Below are positions 1 to 13,257 of a DNA stretch of 64,000 bases, in pieces (position 1 is the stretch's first letter; every line of letters begins with the position of its first letter). This DNA comes from Bolinopsis microptera (Eukaryota > Ctenophora > Tentaculata > Lobata > Bolinopsidae), in assembly GCF_026151205.1 (NCBI RefSeq), contig NC_087081.1:14356840-14420839 (forward strand). The letters are read 5' to 3'. The notes below the pieces were generated by a model. It was given only the letters and a program-made list of their open reading frames with translations. It searched no databases and was not told where the DNA came from. Both the position numbers and the translations under genes were made by a program.

Positions 1-2
1 GA

Positions 3-3000
3 GAAGACTCAACCAACGTTGTTCCCTTACCAGACGATTATGAGCCTGACAACTTTCTCCCCCGAAACTCACTAGACTCTATCACAAATACTTACGGTAC
101 ACACTTTCTTAACCTAGTCAAACATAACCAACTCACTATTCTGAATGGCCGTACCCTAGGAGATCTTGTAGGAAACTTCACAAGTATCCAAAAAAATGGG
201 TGCAGCGTTATTGATTACATTGCAGTGACCAACTCCACAAAGATCAGAATCAACTACTTCAAAATCTTGACATTCACCGAGCATTCTGATCATAAGCCCC
301 TCAGTACTGAATTACAATGCAATAGATTCGCGATCAACAAATGCGCCCCATTACAGGACACTTATCAGACAGCGCCAACCAGATACATTATCAACGAAGA
401 GAACAAAGACGACTTTTTCGAAGCTCAGTCAGAAAATCTATCATTGACCTTAATCCATGAACTTCAATCGAACATCGACTTACTCACCAATCAAAATATT
501 TTAGCAGACAATGACCGTAATTATGAAACTGAACTCAAAGACATTAACAAACGACTTTCAGAACACCTTCGCGACATGGCCTCGAAGTGTTTCAAACAAA
601 CCAAACCACCCAAAAAATCTCACACCTCAAACAAACCTTGGTTTAACTGGAAAACGAGATTAGGTAAAAGAGAATTTCGTAAAGCTACAGATGCAACCTC
701 AAAATTCCCGTCAAACAACCTTATACGTGAAAACTATTATCTTGTCAAGGGTAGCTATAAGCGTTTGAAGAACTCTGCCAAAAACGAATTCTTCGCACGT
801 ATGAATGAGGACATAGAGGGGGGGAAAATTCTCAACTGGCAATCTTTCAAAAAACTAAAAAATCAGAAAAAGGAAACTTTAAATTTTGACAGTCATGATA
901 TGAATAGATTCGAGACTTTTTTTGGTAACCTATATTCCGATAACCACAAAACAATAAATGAAAATAAAAAAGTTTCTATGATTGATCAAGCTGACTTGAT
1001 AAATCAAGGTGCAACTCATCCTGAGTCACTCAACTCCTTAATCACCAAAACAGAACTTGACTCTAGTATAAAATCCCTAAAAAATGGTAAAGCTTCCTCA
1101 CTCGACATGATTAATAACGAAATTATAAAATCTCTGGACACCAATCATAAATTGATTATGTTGAACCTCTTCAACGCCTGCTTCTCACAAGGAATTTATC
1201 CCTGGAACGTCAGCATTATATCTCCACTTCATAAAAAGGGTAATAAATCAGATCCTGACAACTACCGTGCAGTTGCTGTCAGCAGTGTCATAGGAAAACT
1301 ATTTTCAACTATTCTCTTAGAACGACTCATTCGCTTCCGCTCTGAAAACTGCCCTGATCCACCTAACCAACTAGGCTTCACAAAGAAAGCTCAAACATAC
1401 GATCACATACTAACCATGAAAACTATAGCTTCAAAATATAAACTTTTGGGGAAACCTGTATATGCAGTATTTGTTGATTTTAAAAAAGCATTCGACTCAG
1501 TCTGCCGTCAAGCCCTTTTCCTCAAACTCGCAAAAAATGGCATAACTGGAAACTTCTACAATGTCCTCAAAAATATGTACTCAAACTCGTACGCTTACAT
1601 AAAATTATCTGGTCACCTCAGTAAACGCTTCCAGATACGTAAAGGTACAGAACAAGGTCACCCACTCTCACCTGATCTTTTTAAAGTTTTTCTCAGTGAT
1701 ATGTCCTGCCTCCTAGATTTTCCAAATTGCCCCGTACTTTCAAATTTGACTGTTAGCCACCTACTGTGGGCGGATGACCTTATACTCCTTTCACTCGACC
1801 AGGAAACCACTCAAAAGCAACTTAATATTCTCGGTAATTTTTGTAAGGAGTGGGGCATTGAAATCAATGAACTCAAAACTCAAGCAGTCATCTTTGGTAA
1901 GAAAACGTTAAAACAGGACATACAAAACATCAAATTTACACTCAACGGATCTAATCTTGAAATTGTTGACAGTTATTGTTACCTTGGATTTGAACTTCAT
2001 CAATCGGGTCAAGTACAGATCGCTCAACAAAACCTTAAAACCAAAGCAATGCGTGCATTTTTTGGCCTGAAAAGGGTTGTCATGCGTTCAAAGTTATCTT
2101 TTAAAGCACTCCTTACACTGTTCGACTCTCTCATCAAGCCCATTCTATTATATGGTGCTCCGATATGGACACCCACTAGTACGATCAATAAATCTCTTTG
2201 CAAAACGATTAACTCGACAGAAGCAACCGCTACTAACTTACTTAAAAAAATCAGCGCCTCTCTGCAAGAAAGAGTGCATATTTCATTCCTAAAATGGGCA
2301 TTGGGAGTCCATCGTAAAGCATCAAATGTAGGTGTTTGGGGAGAAACAGGAAGAATTCCTTTGATTTATCAATCAATTCGCTTAACGTTAAATTACTTCA
2401 AAAGGCTAAATACAAAATCAAAGTCGAATTCGTTTGTCACTGCAGCCGTAAAAGAACAAAAATCACTAAACTTACCTTGGTATCGATACATAAAACCACT
2501 CCTTGAACTAGATGAAATTTACAAACTAGATCACGTAACTGCGCACCGAATTCTCAATACAAATGCAGCTAACAAAGCCGCGCCCAACCCTGTAAGTGAT
2601 CACAAATTATTAAAAGACTCCCTCACAAATCAGTCAAATTTTAGTCAATCCATCAAACCACTATGCAGCAAAAAGTATAGAATTCCTAAAATCATCGAAG
2701 CTCTAACCAATCAATTCAAAAAATGTTGGCAATATCAAAAATCTACTTCTTCTAAACTCTCATTCTATCACTCAATCAAACACACCTTCAACCGAGAGCC
2801 CTACTTATACTTATGCAAAGGCTTTTCTCGTCGTTACAGTACCACAAAACTTAGAATCAGCGCACATGATCTCCATATTGAAAGAGGCAGATACTCCAAC
2901 ACACCCCGTGAACAAAGACTATGTGGTTGGTGCCAATCAAGTATGGGCGTTGAGACCATCGAAGATGAGTCGCATGTTCTTTACATATGTGACTTGTATT

Positions 3001-3395
3001 CAAAACAGAGGTCGAAATTAGTCAAAAATCTTTCTCAAATGCCAATCATTGAAATAAGCAATGAAATCACCGACTCCAGCAATATCAATGAAACAAATCT
3101 CAAAGATCATCTCATGGAAATTTTGTCTCCTTACTCAACTGTAATTCCTCAAAATCACCAGAGCCTCCATATTCACTGCCACCGCTCACTTGATATTCAA
3201 CCAAACACCCCACAGTATACTCAATTTCAAGAAAGGCGCTCCTATGCTGTCAACTGTGTGTGCACTTTTTTCCTTCGCTGCTCCGAAGAGCGAAATAGCT
3301 TCACCGAAGATACGCGTCAGCGTAATTCAAATGCACGAAACTTAAACAATTTTACTATCAATTTGGTGAGAACCTCGCGAATTAGTCATAATTAA
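3..3395 (+). mobile_element. APE-type LINE (non-LTR retrotransposon), ORF2 3' part, open at window edge
   Basis: The reading frame is open from the first codon of the window to a TAA at 3393-3395, about 1130 codons, so the element starts outside the window. The first ~95 codons are the C-terminal end of an apurinic-type endonuclease (GRTLGD, then VIDYIAV, then SDHKPL). A reverse transcriptase follows with NYRAVAVSSVIGK, FVDFKKAFDSV near 1470, GTEQGHPLSPDLF and the catalytic LLWADDLILLS near 1764. The C-terminal region has a CCHC-like finger (CGWCQ...ESHVLYIC) near 2920-2990, common in LINE ORF2 proteins. The frame has no stop, so the copy looks young. I could not assign a clade and see no clear poly-A or simple-repeat tail after the stop. 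A GTG at 225 is not a real start; the frame continues upstream of it. Confidence 0.93.
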
Positions 3396-3783
3396 GACTC
3401 AAGGATAACCCTGGCCCTGACTTCAAGCAAAGATGATTGTTTTCATTAACTTCTGTAAACAATTATGACGGTCCATGATAATGGATCTATAATTTAATTT
3501 TAATCCTGTGTAATCCTGTGTAATCCGTGACGTCATTGCAGTGGATCACGTTACGTCATTGTAGTGGATCACGTGACTTCATTGTTTGGGCACAAATTGA
3601 AAACGCACGAGATAGCAAACAGGATGGAAATGTGTTGAGTCAACAGTGGAAGTTCTATCGAACTTGCATTCCCGTGAGCGTAGCTGTGTTACCGTGATGC
3701 GTGTATCATGTTTCCTGGAATTGTTGTTGTAGCTACTCGATGTCCTATTTCGATGAAGAAAGCGTTAAGTGTGAACACTGAAC
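3396..3783. promoter_or_regulatory. Gene-free stretch: LINE 3' flank and putative promoter with CRE-like repeats
   Basis: No gene is visible. At about 3527-3587 a unit of about 24 bp is repeated two and a half times, each copy carrying a TGACGTCA-like motif (TGACGTCAT, TTACGTCAT, TGACTTCAT) and a GTGGATCACGT stretch. It lies 200-260 bp upstream of the first ATG of the next gene. CRE-type sites near a start codon suggest a promoter, but no TATA box or initiator is obvious. The regulatory role is inference. Confidence 0.3.
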
Positions 3784-6700
3784 ATGAAGTTAGAAGAGGG
3801 ACATGTGCGGCGTACACCCAAGCCTTACAGTCTACTACCGATCTGGATTCTGCAGATCAACAGAAAGTATTTATTTCGGTATGTTAAGAATGTCAGAACA
3901 AGTTGTGAGGGGGAGGGTTTTAATCTCCCGTTCATACAGTGATCAGCTAAAATCGTAAAGTACAGGCTAGCATGCACTGTAATCTATAGCAATGCACTGG
4001 GTACGCAATGTAAATCAACGATCAACCACGTGAATAAACTTCGAATGAGCGTATGAAATCCAGGGATATCTCGTTTCTAGATTAAGCGATCTAATGATAG
4101 GAGGCAGGTGCAAGCGGCTCTTTTCCAGCATAGAACTATAGAAGATCTGTTTGAAAATTAATTGTACTGGGTGTGCCACGGTTAACGTAATTTGTGGTAA
4201 GTAACTATATTTAGTGTTGAAGGTATCCTACACCTTACACAGTGTATGATATTTCAGGAAGGTGCACTGAATCAGTACACAATACAGCTCATCACAATTA
4301 ATTAGAACTTTAGTCGACCAAATACCTTTGCTTTCATCAACTGTGTCAGAGAGAATATTTACTACCAGTCATGTGAACCTAGGCAAGTATACACACAATG
4401 ATTGGAGGGACCGCTAAAAGGGACAGAATTAACCCTCACAACAAAATGTAATTCTTATATACAGAAACAAGAAACTCGCAGCAAACGACTGATATAAAGT
4501 ATAAACGTGTAGCATATAAAATATCTCTACTCGTTACCTTGTTTCCTCCGTTTCTCTTTGTTAGGCTAGATGATTACACGAAATTGTAGTAGCTATTGTT
4601 TCGCCCTTTGGGCCATGAAAAGAATGTTAACCGACCAGGTGCAGTGGTTAACAGCCGTTGTGAAATCAAGCTAAGTGGCTATTAGATAATTAGATGTCCC
4701 TGACTCTTGTATGAGTCTATCAATTTTTTATAAATGATAATAGGTACTTATAGTACGTCACAGCCACTAATGCTGCCACAATTTATTGTGAATCAAGGTT
4801 TTAACTAACAAAATGTATCTACGTGGAGATAGGTCTAATTCTTAAGTGTTGTTAAATATACGACAATAAGTACACAATACGTGATGTAATACGTTACGCA
4901 ATTCAAACATACCTGTATCAAGGACGCAGATGTGTTGTTTTGGAAACAATTTTAGGATAGAAAACTATCTCTTAAATGGTACATACCATCACGGGGGGGG
5001 GGGGGGGGGGGGGGGGGGGGGATCATACTCTTGTCTCAAACTGAGATGAAAATACGTTGAGATGAAAATACGTTTTAATTAGGGTAGGTATCATTTTATT
5101 GACGAGTATAAAATATCAGAAGCCAAAAAACTGCACTCACCAAAACAACTGAAGGATTGTACTTATGTTATTGTAGGCTCAGGAAGAACAAGTATGAGAG
5201 AGCACTAACTAAAGCTAAGTACATACTCTTATTGCTAGATTACATGTCTGAATACCAAACACCTGTTACCAGCGAGTACTTGTTATTTGGCGTTCTCTAA
5301 TCGAGGTCTGAGAATCGCGCTGATCATGCATAGTTATCTTCTAAATCGTAGACACGTGCCTAGTAGAGTTCAACTTAATTATTGGTATACATACAACTTA
5401 GAAGGAATGTTAGTGGGTCAGGTGCCATGACTTGCTGTACACAGTAAACCTGTAAAAGGAATAGTGGAACACAACAAAAAGTTAAAACTTTGTGTGCCCC
5501 TTAAAATCACTCGACCAGAAAGCAGACTAAGTGAGGGATGTTTTTGGAAGTTTTAAACTTTAAGTTCCTGTTTGTGAACTCGTTGTCAAATTAGATCAAA
5601 GGAATGATAAGAATGTTAAACATATTTTTTAAATTTGTTGTTCAGCGGTATTTGCTAGCCACGTTTCCCATACTAACAAGCAAATTGATTAGACAGTGTG
5701 GTGGGAAAACCTGAGGAAGTAGAATTGCCATAATATTATTTAAAATATAAAGGGTCATAATAATTTAAATATTTAATAATATGATATTTAAAAAGACATT
5801 GTAAAAACGGTTTAATGATAGTTATATTATATTACTATATTACGTATGTGAAATTGTGAATTATAATAATATGTTTAAAATATTTAATTTGAAATAATCA
5901 TAGTATTAAATATTATGATGAATTACCATTAATTACAATAATGTTTCAGTAAGAAGATAGAGATATGTCTGCAGCTGCGCCGACAGTATCAGTTTGTACA
6001 TCATGGTCAGGTCTTACCCATCGAGTTTAAGAACACGTGAGTTATTCTCAGCTTGTTTTGAATCCCAAATAATTTGCTTGGTAAAAATTATAATATCATG
6101 GTTTCCACTCTCCTCGCCAGATTTAAATCATGTATGATTAGCCAGAGTTTGTGAAGAATCTTAGTACACATAAAAACCAAATTCTCAAATTCTGACATTC
6201 AACCAAGAAGTACATTACCAGAGTTTGTTTTGTAATTTGATCAAAATATATTATATATAAATAACAATTTTTCGGTTTAGTCAAACTACTCACGGATTTT
6301 TAGATTCCTGGTCATCGACAAATCACAGGTTAACTATTGTTGTTTCTTTGGAGAGTTCACCAGAAGTAAACTTGGCACTAACGCCTTACAAATTTACATC
6401 AATCATAGAAAAATATAAAAACCTACAAAAGACACAAATATGACGTACGAAAATGGTGAGTGGAGAGTACCCCTGGCGACTTCGTGGTGGTTTGATCAAA
6501 TTATGTTTCTCATAAAATTCAAATTGATATAGGTTTAAGAGGAAAGTTTACCAATGCGGTATGGCATCCATTGTTATCAATTCTATCATCGAAGTTTTAA
6601 AATTCAATCATCACGTATCATTATTTCTTCAGAAACCGTTAATGTCGTTTAAAAAATAAAGAATTTTGTAAATGGTCCCCTTGGCCTCACCAGGATGTTA

Positions 6701-9700
6701 TTTTTCCAATTCTGACATTATCATCAATAATTTATCACTTTTTAACTGATAATTTATAAATATAGACCTACAGTATCGACGTGATTTCTCTTTTAAAATA
6801 TTTTAATTTGGTGGACGATACCAGGAGAGTTAGTTTCAACACCAAAAAAATCTTTACCACAACGTTCTGCCTCTCGAATAAACTTATAACTGTATTAGGC
6901 CGCTGAATAATATCAGACAATTATAAATTTGATACAAAAGCTAAAACTTTAACGAAAAAATGTTCAAACAAGCTCAGACGACTCAAGTTAAAACACAAAG
7001 GCTGAAAAACAACAAAGAACTTTAAACAAGCAAGCTGACCCACTCAATATAATATAAAATTGTAATAATTAATTATTTATAATACATATCACACTAAAGA
7101 TATAACGAGTCACTCTGAAAAGGAATTGTAAAGAATGAAAGGTTCAAAAACGTAGACGTGTTAAAGCAAATACAAATGATAAAGACATGTTTGATGTTTA
7201 TTTTCTTTTCTTTACATTTCCTGTAACAGTTACTGTTGCCGTGGTAACTGTTACACGCAGCACATTTCATAGCTTTTGTGCACCATTTTTTCAACAGTGA
7301 CGAGCGCAACACAGCAGACATGTCACATGATAATCCACTGTATAACAAATATATAATATAACCGCTGCACTGTTATAACAAATCCACTGTATAACAAATA
7401 TATAATATAACCGCTGCACTGTTGTAACAAATCCACTGTATAACAAATATATAATATAACCGCTGCACTGTTATAACAAATCCACTGTATAACAAATATA
7501 TAATATAACCGCTGCACTGTTGTAACAAATCCACTGTATAACAAATATATAATATAACCGCTGCACTGTTATAACAAATCCACTGTATAACAAATATATA
7601 ATATAACCGCTGCACTGTTGTAACAAATCCACTGTATAACAAATATATAATATAACCGCTGCACTGTTGTAACAAATCCACTGTATAACAAATATATAAT
7701 ATAACCGCTGCACTGTTGTAACAAATCCACTGTATAACAAATATATAATATAACCGCTGCACTGTTGTAACAAATCCACTGTATAACAAATATATAATAT
7801 AACCGCTGCACTGTTGTAACTTTATAACAAATCCACTGTATAACAAATATATAATATAACCGCTGCACTGTTGTAACAAATCCACTGTATAACAAATATA
7901 TAATATAACCGCTGCACTGTTATAACAAATCCACTGTATAACAAATATATAATATAACCGCTGCACTGTTGTAACAAATCCACTGTATAACAAATATATA
8001 ATATAACCGCTGCACTGTTGTAACAAATCCACTGTATAACAAATATATAATATAACCGCTGCACTGTTGTAACAAATCCACTGTATAACAAATATATAAT
8101 ATAACCGCTGCACTGTTGTAACAAATCCACTGTATAACAAATATATAATATAACCGCTGCACTGTTGTAACAAATCCACTGTATAACAAATATATAATAT
8201 AACCGCTGCACTGTTGTAACAAATCCACTGTATAACAAATATATAATATAACCGCTGCACTGTTGTAACAAATCCACTGTATAACAAATATATAATATAA
8301 CCGCTGCACTGTTGTAACAAATCCACTGTATAACAAATATATAATATAACCGCTGCACTGTTGTAACAAATGACTTGGTATTATACTTCTAAATAAAAAC
8401 TTATGACATTATGCTTAGGTTGTTACTCAATGACTTTCAGGCTCGAATATAAGGTGGACAGTGGTTCCTTCAGAGATATAAAGTTTACTAGCGAAGAGGG
8501 TGAGTCATTAAATTCAGTAATTAATTAATTAACTGTTTTGTTGAACTATTAAACAATTTAACTGAAACTTTTAGCTTGATGCAATAGATTTTTTGCAAGT
8601 TTTCTTAGTCATTGAAAAGGATCTGAATTCTGATGCGTAGTTTTCGAAAGAAATAAAAGAATTAATATTTGGAATACCTGCCTTCATGCTCCAGTTGTAA
8701 AGTTATACTTTATAAAGTTATACTCTGTTTCAGAATCACACCCACTTTTCTTACGTTCTATCCTCATTCAGTTGTAAAGTTATACTCTGTTTCAGAATCA
8801 CACCACTTTTCTTACGTTCTATCCTCATTCAGTTGTAAAGTTATACTCTGTTTCAGAATCACACCCACTTTTCTTACGTTCGATCCTCATTCAGTTGTAA
8901 AGTTATACTCTGTTTCAGAATCACACCCACTTTTCTTACGTTCTATCCTCATTCAGTTATAAAGTTATACTCTGTTTCAGAATCACACCCACTTTTCTTA
9001 CGTTCTATCCTCATTCAGTTGTAAAGTTATACTCTGTTTCAGAATCACACCCACTTTTCTTACGTTCTATCCTCATTCAGTTGTAAAGTTATACTCTGTT
9101 ACAGAATCACACCCACTTTTCTTACGTTCTATCCTCATTCAGTTAAATAAAGTTATACTCTGTTCTTCCGTTTCAGAATCGCACCCACTTTTCTTACGTT
9201 CTATCCTCATTCACTTCCTCCTGACTGACAAGGAATTCAGCTGATCGTAGCTATATAATACCACAAACATTGTACATGTGTGTAGCTATATAATACCACA
9301 AACATTGAACATGTGTGTGCCTGGTGTATAGTAACCTGGACTATAACAGTCATCTAGCGTTGTAATTGTATCTAACACATTGTGCTGGCAAAATTCCTGA
9401 ATAAACGCAAATTATAATGTAAATATTATCAACATCTTAGTGTTAAACAGTATTAAACAAACCCTTGTCATGTACAACTGTACAAGTGTGTTGGATTACA
9501 AAGACGTTAAAAGTTTGACATTCAGCCGCGAGAAGAATTTGTATGGTATATGTTGAAGAGCAGAGTAGATATTTGTCATGCGTGTGTATACATATATTTT
9601 ACATAATACTAGTACATATTATTATTATTATGTTAATTATGAAGGAGTTGCACTGGTGCAATAGTGTAAATGTAGATGTAACTGTAAATGTACGTGTTTC

Positions 9701-10746
9701 AGTGTAACAGTGTACAATTATACACGTTTTGTTTGACATCTTGATCATACATATTACATATATATATATTACACATAATATTTGGTACGTGTTTTTACTG
9801 ATTCTATTAAATCACTGCAAGCTGTTTCTTTGAGTGAAGACCTACACGTAGTATTACTCAAAGAGAAACATTAAACAGTTCCTCAACTGGGAATCTCTAT
9901 AGTTGTCAGCTGTTTTTAGGTTTTTATAGTTAATACAGGACAACATGAGATACATGACATAACTAAAGTATTACATCTATGATATTATTATGACTCAATG
10001 TTACATTTCAGTCAGTGTGACATGAACAAGTTTGCCAAACCCACAACCTATCTTGATACATCAGTTATATGATACCATGATTATGAATACAGTATACTGT
10101 ATAATATAATATAAAATATTGCAGTTATGAAATGAAATTTGTATTGTAGAATACACTCCTGCAAAGTCTTATATTCTGATTATTCAGATGTTTCCTAATA
10201 CAGTTAACACCAATTTCAGTTGTTTTCCATTTTAATTTGATGTCCTATAAGATAAGGAAATTGAATTGGTTTCCTCTTAAGTTCTAATGGATTGTGTATG
10301 TTATTTGACACTTGCAATTTATCATAAGAAATCACGTCCGAAAATGTATGTCTAAATGTCTAAAGATATGTTTGCTCTGAAATTTGACGTCAAATATTAC
10401 TATATCTCTATATCAACCCCTTTAACAAAATGTGCAGAATACGAAATATTGACATTTACAAAGTAACGTTTAATCACATATCACTAACACTATTTTTCCG
10501 TGTAAAGTTTACCTTTGGTTGGACCAGGATAAATGTATGCTCAGGTCCCAGGCAGAGATTGAGATGTAACTCTCAACATTCCCCTCAAGATCTGTCGGCG
10601 ACCTGTCATTGGGGGTCCTTCACATATTACGTAATCAATATTTTAGCAATTTTTACCCCCTGGCCCTCCCCCCTCCGTAATTAACAGTAATCAAGGCCCT
10701 CCCCTCCTGACAGCAAAATTACGTAATCATGGCCTGACCCCGCCCA

Positions 10747-10777
<31 letters not shown>

Positions 10778-11851
10778 TTTTTGACTTTTTCCCCTGGAAA
10801 ACACTTTTCTCTATACGTTTCACGCTACCCTGATAATTATGACTCGAAATCATTGTTATGATATCCGGCCTAGCACCTTCCAAACTGCTTACTTTAGCAT
10901 CCGGATACCCGATCCATTCCTAAATTTTACCACTATCAAAGTGAAATTGAGCGGAATTTGAATTAAAATATTGTCAAATTGTTGTTATTCTAGAGGGTAA
11001 AAAAGAAAACTTTGATTATGTATTTAACAGCCTCCCCCCGCCCCCCCCCCCCCCGTAATCAACCGTAAGCATTTGGAAACCCCCCTCCCCTTGGCTGATT
11101 ACGTTTTATGTGAACAGTGAACGGCCCCTTGTTACCAGCAAATATTCATGAATTCACTCTAGACCATAGTACTAAGAAAGGATGGTCCTATCTCGTAAAT
11201 GTGTATTATTGTTCATACAGACGAGCTAGTGATACTGCATTGCGTGATTTGTGTACAATAAGTAGGGTTAGACAGATATCTGCAAGAGCGACGCATCCAC
11301 TATTTGGACACAGTGAAAATTGTGTTTTACGTCGCGCGCTGAGTCCTTCTTGCAATGAAACTATATCTATTTTCGCGCAAATCGTAATTTGTTTATTTCG
11401 ATAAGTATTACATGACGATAATGTGTGCGCCCGACCGTTTGTGTGTATATTATTAGCTCTGAAACATTGCTCATATTACTCTGTATTGTTGTGTAGCATG
11501 TATAGATGATAGCTGAATATACATGCTGCAGCTAAGTAGTCTACTGTAATTAGCTGTAACAAGAGCGCCTAACCGATTATTCATATATTCTGTAGGCGGT
11601 ACTGTGCCATGTTTACATTAACAAAGGGGTGTGGTTTCTACCAGGAGTTACATTCCAGTTCTTAACGTTAAATTCCAGCCATTCAGTTTATACTTCTCTT
11701 TATGAAATATGCACAATTTCCGTTTATCCTATTTGTTTTTCTACGTTGATTTAATTAACTTAATTATTCTTGCTCTTAAACAGATGTCCTACTTCAGATG
11801 GAGTCTCAACGCAGATATTCGAAAAGAAGAAATCATGAAGCGATACATTAG
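3784..11851 (+). CDS. Five-exon gene for an unrecognised 116-residue basic protein
   Basis: Proposed exons are 3784-3878, 5177-5218, 5950-6036, 8441-8499 and 11784-11851. Every junction is GT/AG and the phases match (2, 2, 2, 1), giving one frame from ATG to TAG. The product begins MKLEEGHVRRTPKPY, continues LFRLRKNKYERALTKANKK, then QYQFVHHGQVLPIEF, and ends RRYSKRRNHEAIH. It is basic, with no signal peptide; a short hydrophobic patch (YSLLPIWILQI) lies at residues 15-25. I do not recognise the family. The exons were found by eye from phase continuity, not homology, so an exon could be missing, especially in the 3.3-kb last intron. Introns hold a poly-G run, a 49-bp array, a 62-bp array and a Harbinger-like MITE. 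A competing frame through exon 1 (ATG at 3708) does not join to any later exon. Confidence 0.6.
4994..5021 (+). repeat. Poly-G tract
   Basis: An uninterrupted run of about 28 G in intron 1 of the 116-residue gene. Similar G or C runs recur through the window. Runs of this length may be misassembled or miscounted. Confidence 0.9.
7332..8371 (+). repeat. 49-bp minisatellite, about 21 copies
   Basis: The unit begins AATCCACTGTATAACAAATA and ends CCGCTGCACTGTTGTAAC. Units are nearly identical; a G/A change in the final TGT(T/A)... segment and one spacer (TTTATAAC near 7820) are the main variants. Because 49 is not a multiple of three, the array is open in several minus-strand frames (for example 317 codons). 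These are not genes. The array sits 70 bp upstream of exon 4 of the 116-residue gene. Confidence 0.97.
8697..9214 (+). repeat. 62-bp minisatellite, about 8 copies
   Basis: Units run from AGTTGTAAAGTTATACTCTG through TTTCAGAATCACACCCACTT to TTCTTACGTTCTATCCTCATT. The first and last copies are rearranged. Each unit contains a pyrimidine stretch followed by TTTCAG, so the intron carries several decoy 3' splice sites. A two-copy repeat of about 35 bp (GTAGCTATATAATACCACAA...) follows at about 9247-9316. Confidence 0.93.
9317..10611. other. Gene-free intronic stretch
   Basis: AT-rich intron 4 sequence of the 116-residue gene. I see short TA and ATT runs but no coding exon, element or RNA gene. 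Confidence 0.5.
10612..11128 (+). mobile_element. PIF/Harbinger-like nonautonomous element, diverged
   Basis: The left end reads GGGGTCCTTCACATATTACG and the right end is its imperfect inverse (GATTACGTTTTATGTGAACAG...GGCCCC). TTG lies on both sides (10609-10611 and 11129-11131), fitting the 3-bp TWA-like target duplication of PIF/Harbinger. The interior has several GTAATC blocks and two poly-C runs (about 10747-10777 and 11041-11054). No transposase is present. It is longer and older than the copies at 13373 and 30140. Confidence 0.6.
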
Positions 11852-12282
11852 TTTGTGAGATGAACAACTGCCCGCTCCATTTCACTTGAGCTTGGATTCC
11901 TGCAAGTTTACCTTCAAACCTTTTGAAGAAAGTATTGGCAATCGGAAATTTCCGGCATTCCCTGGCCTTCTGTAAAGGAATTCAGGCCAACCTAAATTCA
12001 TTCAAAAACTGCTCAATAAATTTCAACATTTTATAAGTTTTTACTCAAAAATTGTTTTGATTTAGAGACCAACCGCATGTCATATGCTCGCTTGATATGA
12101 CTACACCCTTATATCATATATAACAAACTTATAGGAAACTATTGTACCATAATCATATGATTATTAAGGCTTAAGAATAGTCCACATTTTAAATGAATTT
12201 ATTTCCGGGAGTTTGTTTATATTTCATTGAAAGATTTGTGTAAAATCCGGATTGGAGTATTATTTATGAGTCGCATTGTTGT

Positions 12283-12592
12283 AATGTATTCTGGGTAAAA
12301 TTATCTTTATCCCGGTTGTTGCGACAAGTAAAAATGCTCTTATTAGGGAAAGGAGATTACTCGACGTTTCAATGTAACTGCATCGTATTCATGATCTCAA
12401 ATTATTTGTTATATAGTAGTGTTGAAAGTATTAAAAAGTTTTAATACTTTCAACACTACTATATAACAAATAATTTGAGATCATGAATACGATGTAGTTA
12501 CATTGAAACGTCGAGTAATCTCCTTTCCCTAATAAGAGCATTTTTACTTGTCGCAACAACCGGGATAAAGATAATTTTACCCAGAATACATT
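12283..12592. repeat. 310-bp near-perfect palindrome
   Basis: The sequence from AATGTATTCTGGGTAAAATT to its centre at 12437/12438 is repeated inverted to 12592, with about 155-bp arms and only one or two mismatches (one at TGCATC versus GATGTA). There is essentially no spacer (AAAAAGTTTT at the centre). It lies between the 116-residue gene and the NDFIP gene and carries no gene. It looks like a recent inverted duplication, not a transposon with distinct termini. Confidence 0.95.
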
Positions 12593-13257
12593 GAAAGATT
12601 TATTTTGTTCTATAAATTTATTTGATAAATTTTATCTGCGAATTTAGAAGTAAGACGTATTTTTGTCATTTAGGGGGTGAACTTACATACTGAATCTAGT
12701 TAATGGATTCCGGTAATATTTCTAATAGAGGATATTGTTGAAATTGTTGACATAGGTAGGAACTGTTAGGTCAATTGTGAAAATTTAGTTGCTTCGTGCC
12801 CCCCCCCCCCCCCCCCCCCCCCAATTCTTTATTTTATGACAGTATAAGTATAGCTAAATTTTATAAGTTACTTTAACTCTATCGTAATCGTCTTTGTCAT
12901 TACAAATTTATTCGTTTGAAGTTAAATTTTATTTATGTCCGTGTATGCATGATACATGTTTATAATGTAATGAATACTAGATAAGCGTTTATTATATAAA
13001 GTCTTATATTTAGCATTAATTTACCTCGTGAATTTTATTAAAGCATTGATAAACTGTAAAGAATGAATTGATTTACACTAAAACTTTATAAACATAATAC
13101 CTCCAATTGGTTTTTCAATCTCTCAAAAAGTGTCTTTTAAACACATTTACAAATACAAGTTAATTATTGACCGCTCTTCACGACTCTTTTTTAGAATTAC
13201 AAACATTTCACACATTCAGTAACTAACAGTTTGTCTCTTAGGAAAGGGTGTCATGTA
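12593..13257. other. Intergenic stretch upstream of NDFIP
   Basis: AT-rich, with a poly-C run of about 23 at 12799-12822. No exon or promoter element is clear to me. TGTCTCTTAG before 13242 could be a 3' splice site, so an upstream noncoding NDFIP exon is possible. Confidence 0.4.

Noticed and set aside
3708-3878. Alternative frame through exon 1 of the 116-residue gene, starting at ATG 3708
   Set aside because: It ends in phase 0 and no downstream exon continues it, whereas the ATG at 3784 connects through four further exons.
7373-8369. Minus-strand frames of up to 317 codons across the 49-bp repeat
   Set aside because: The same peptide pattern appears in three frames because the unit length is not a multiple of three; this is a property of the repeat.
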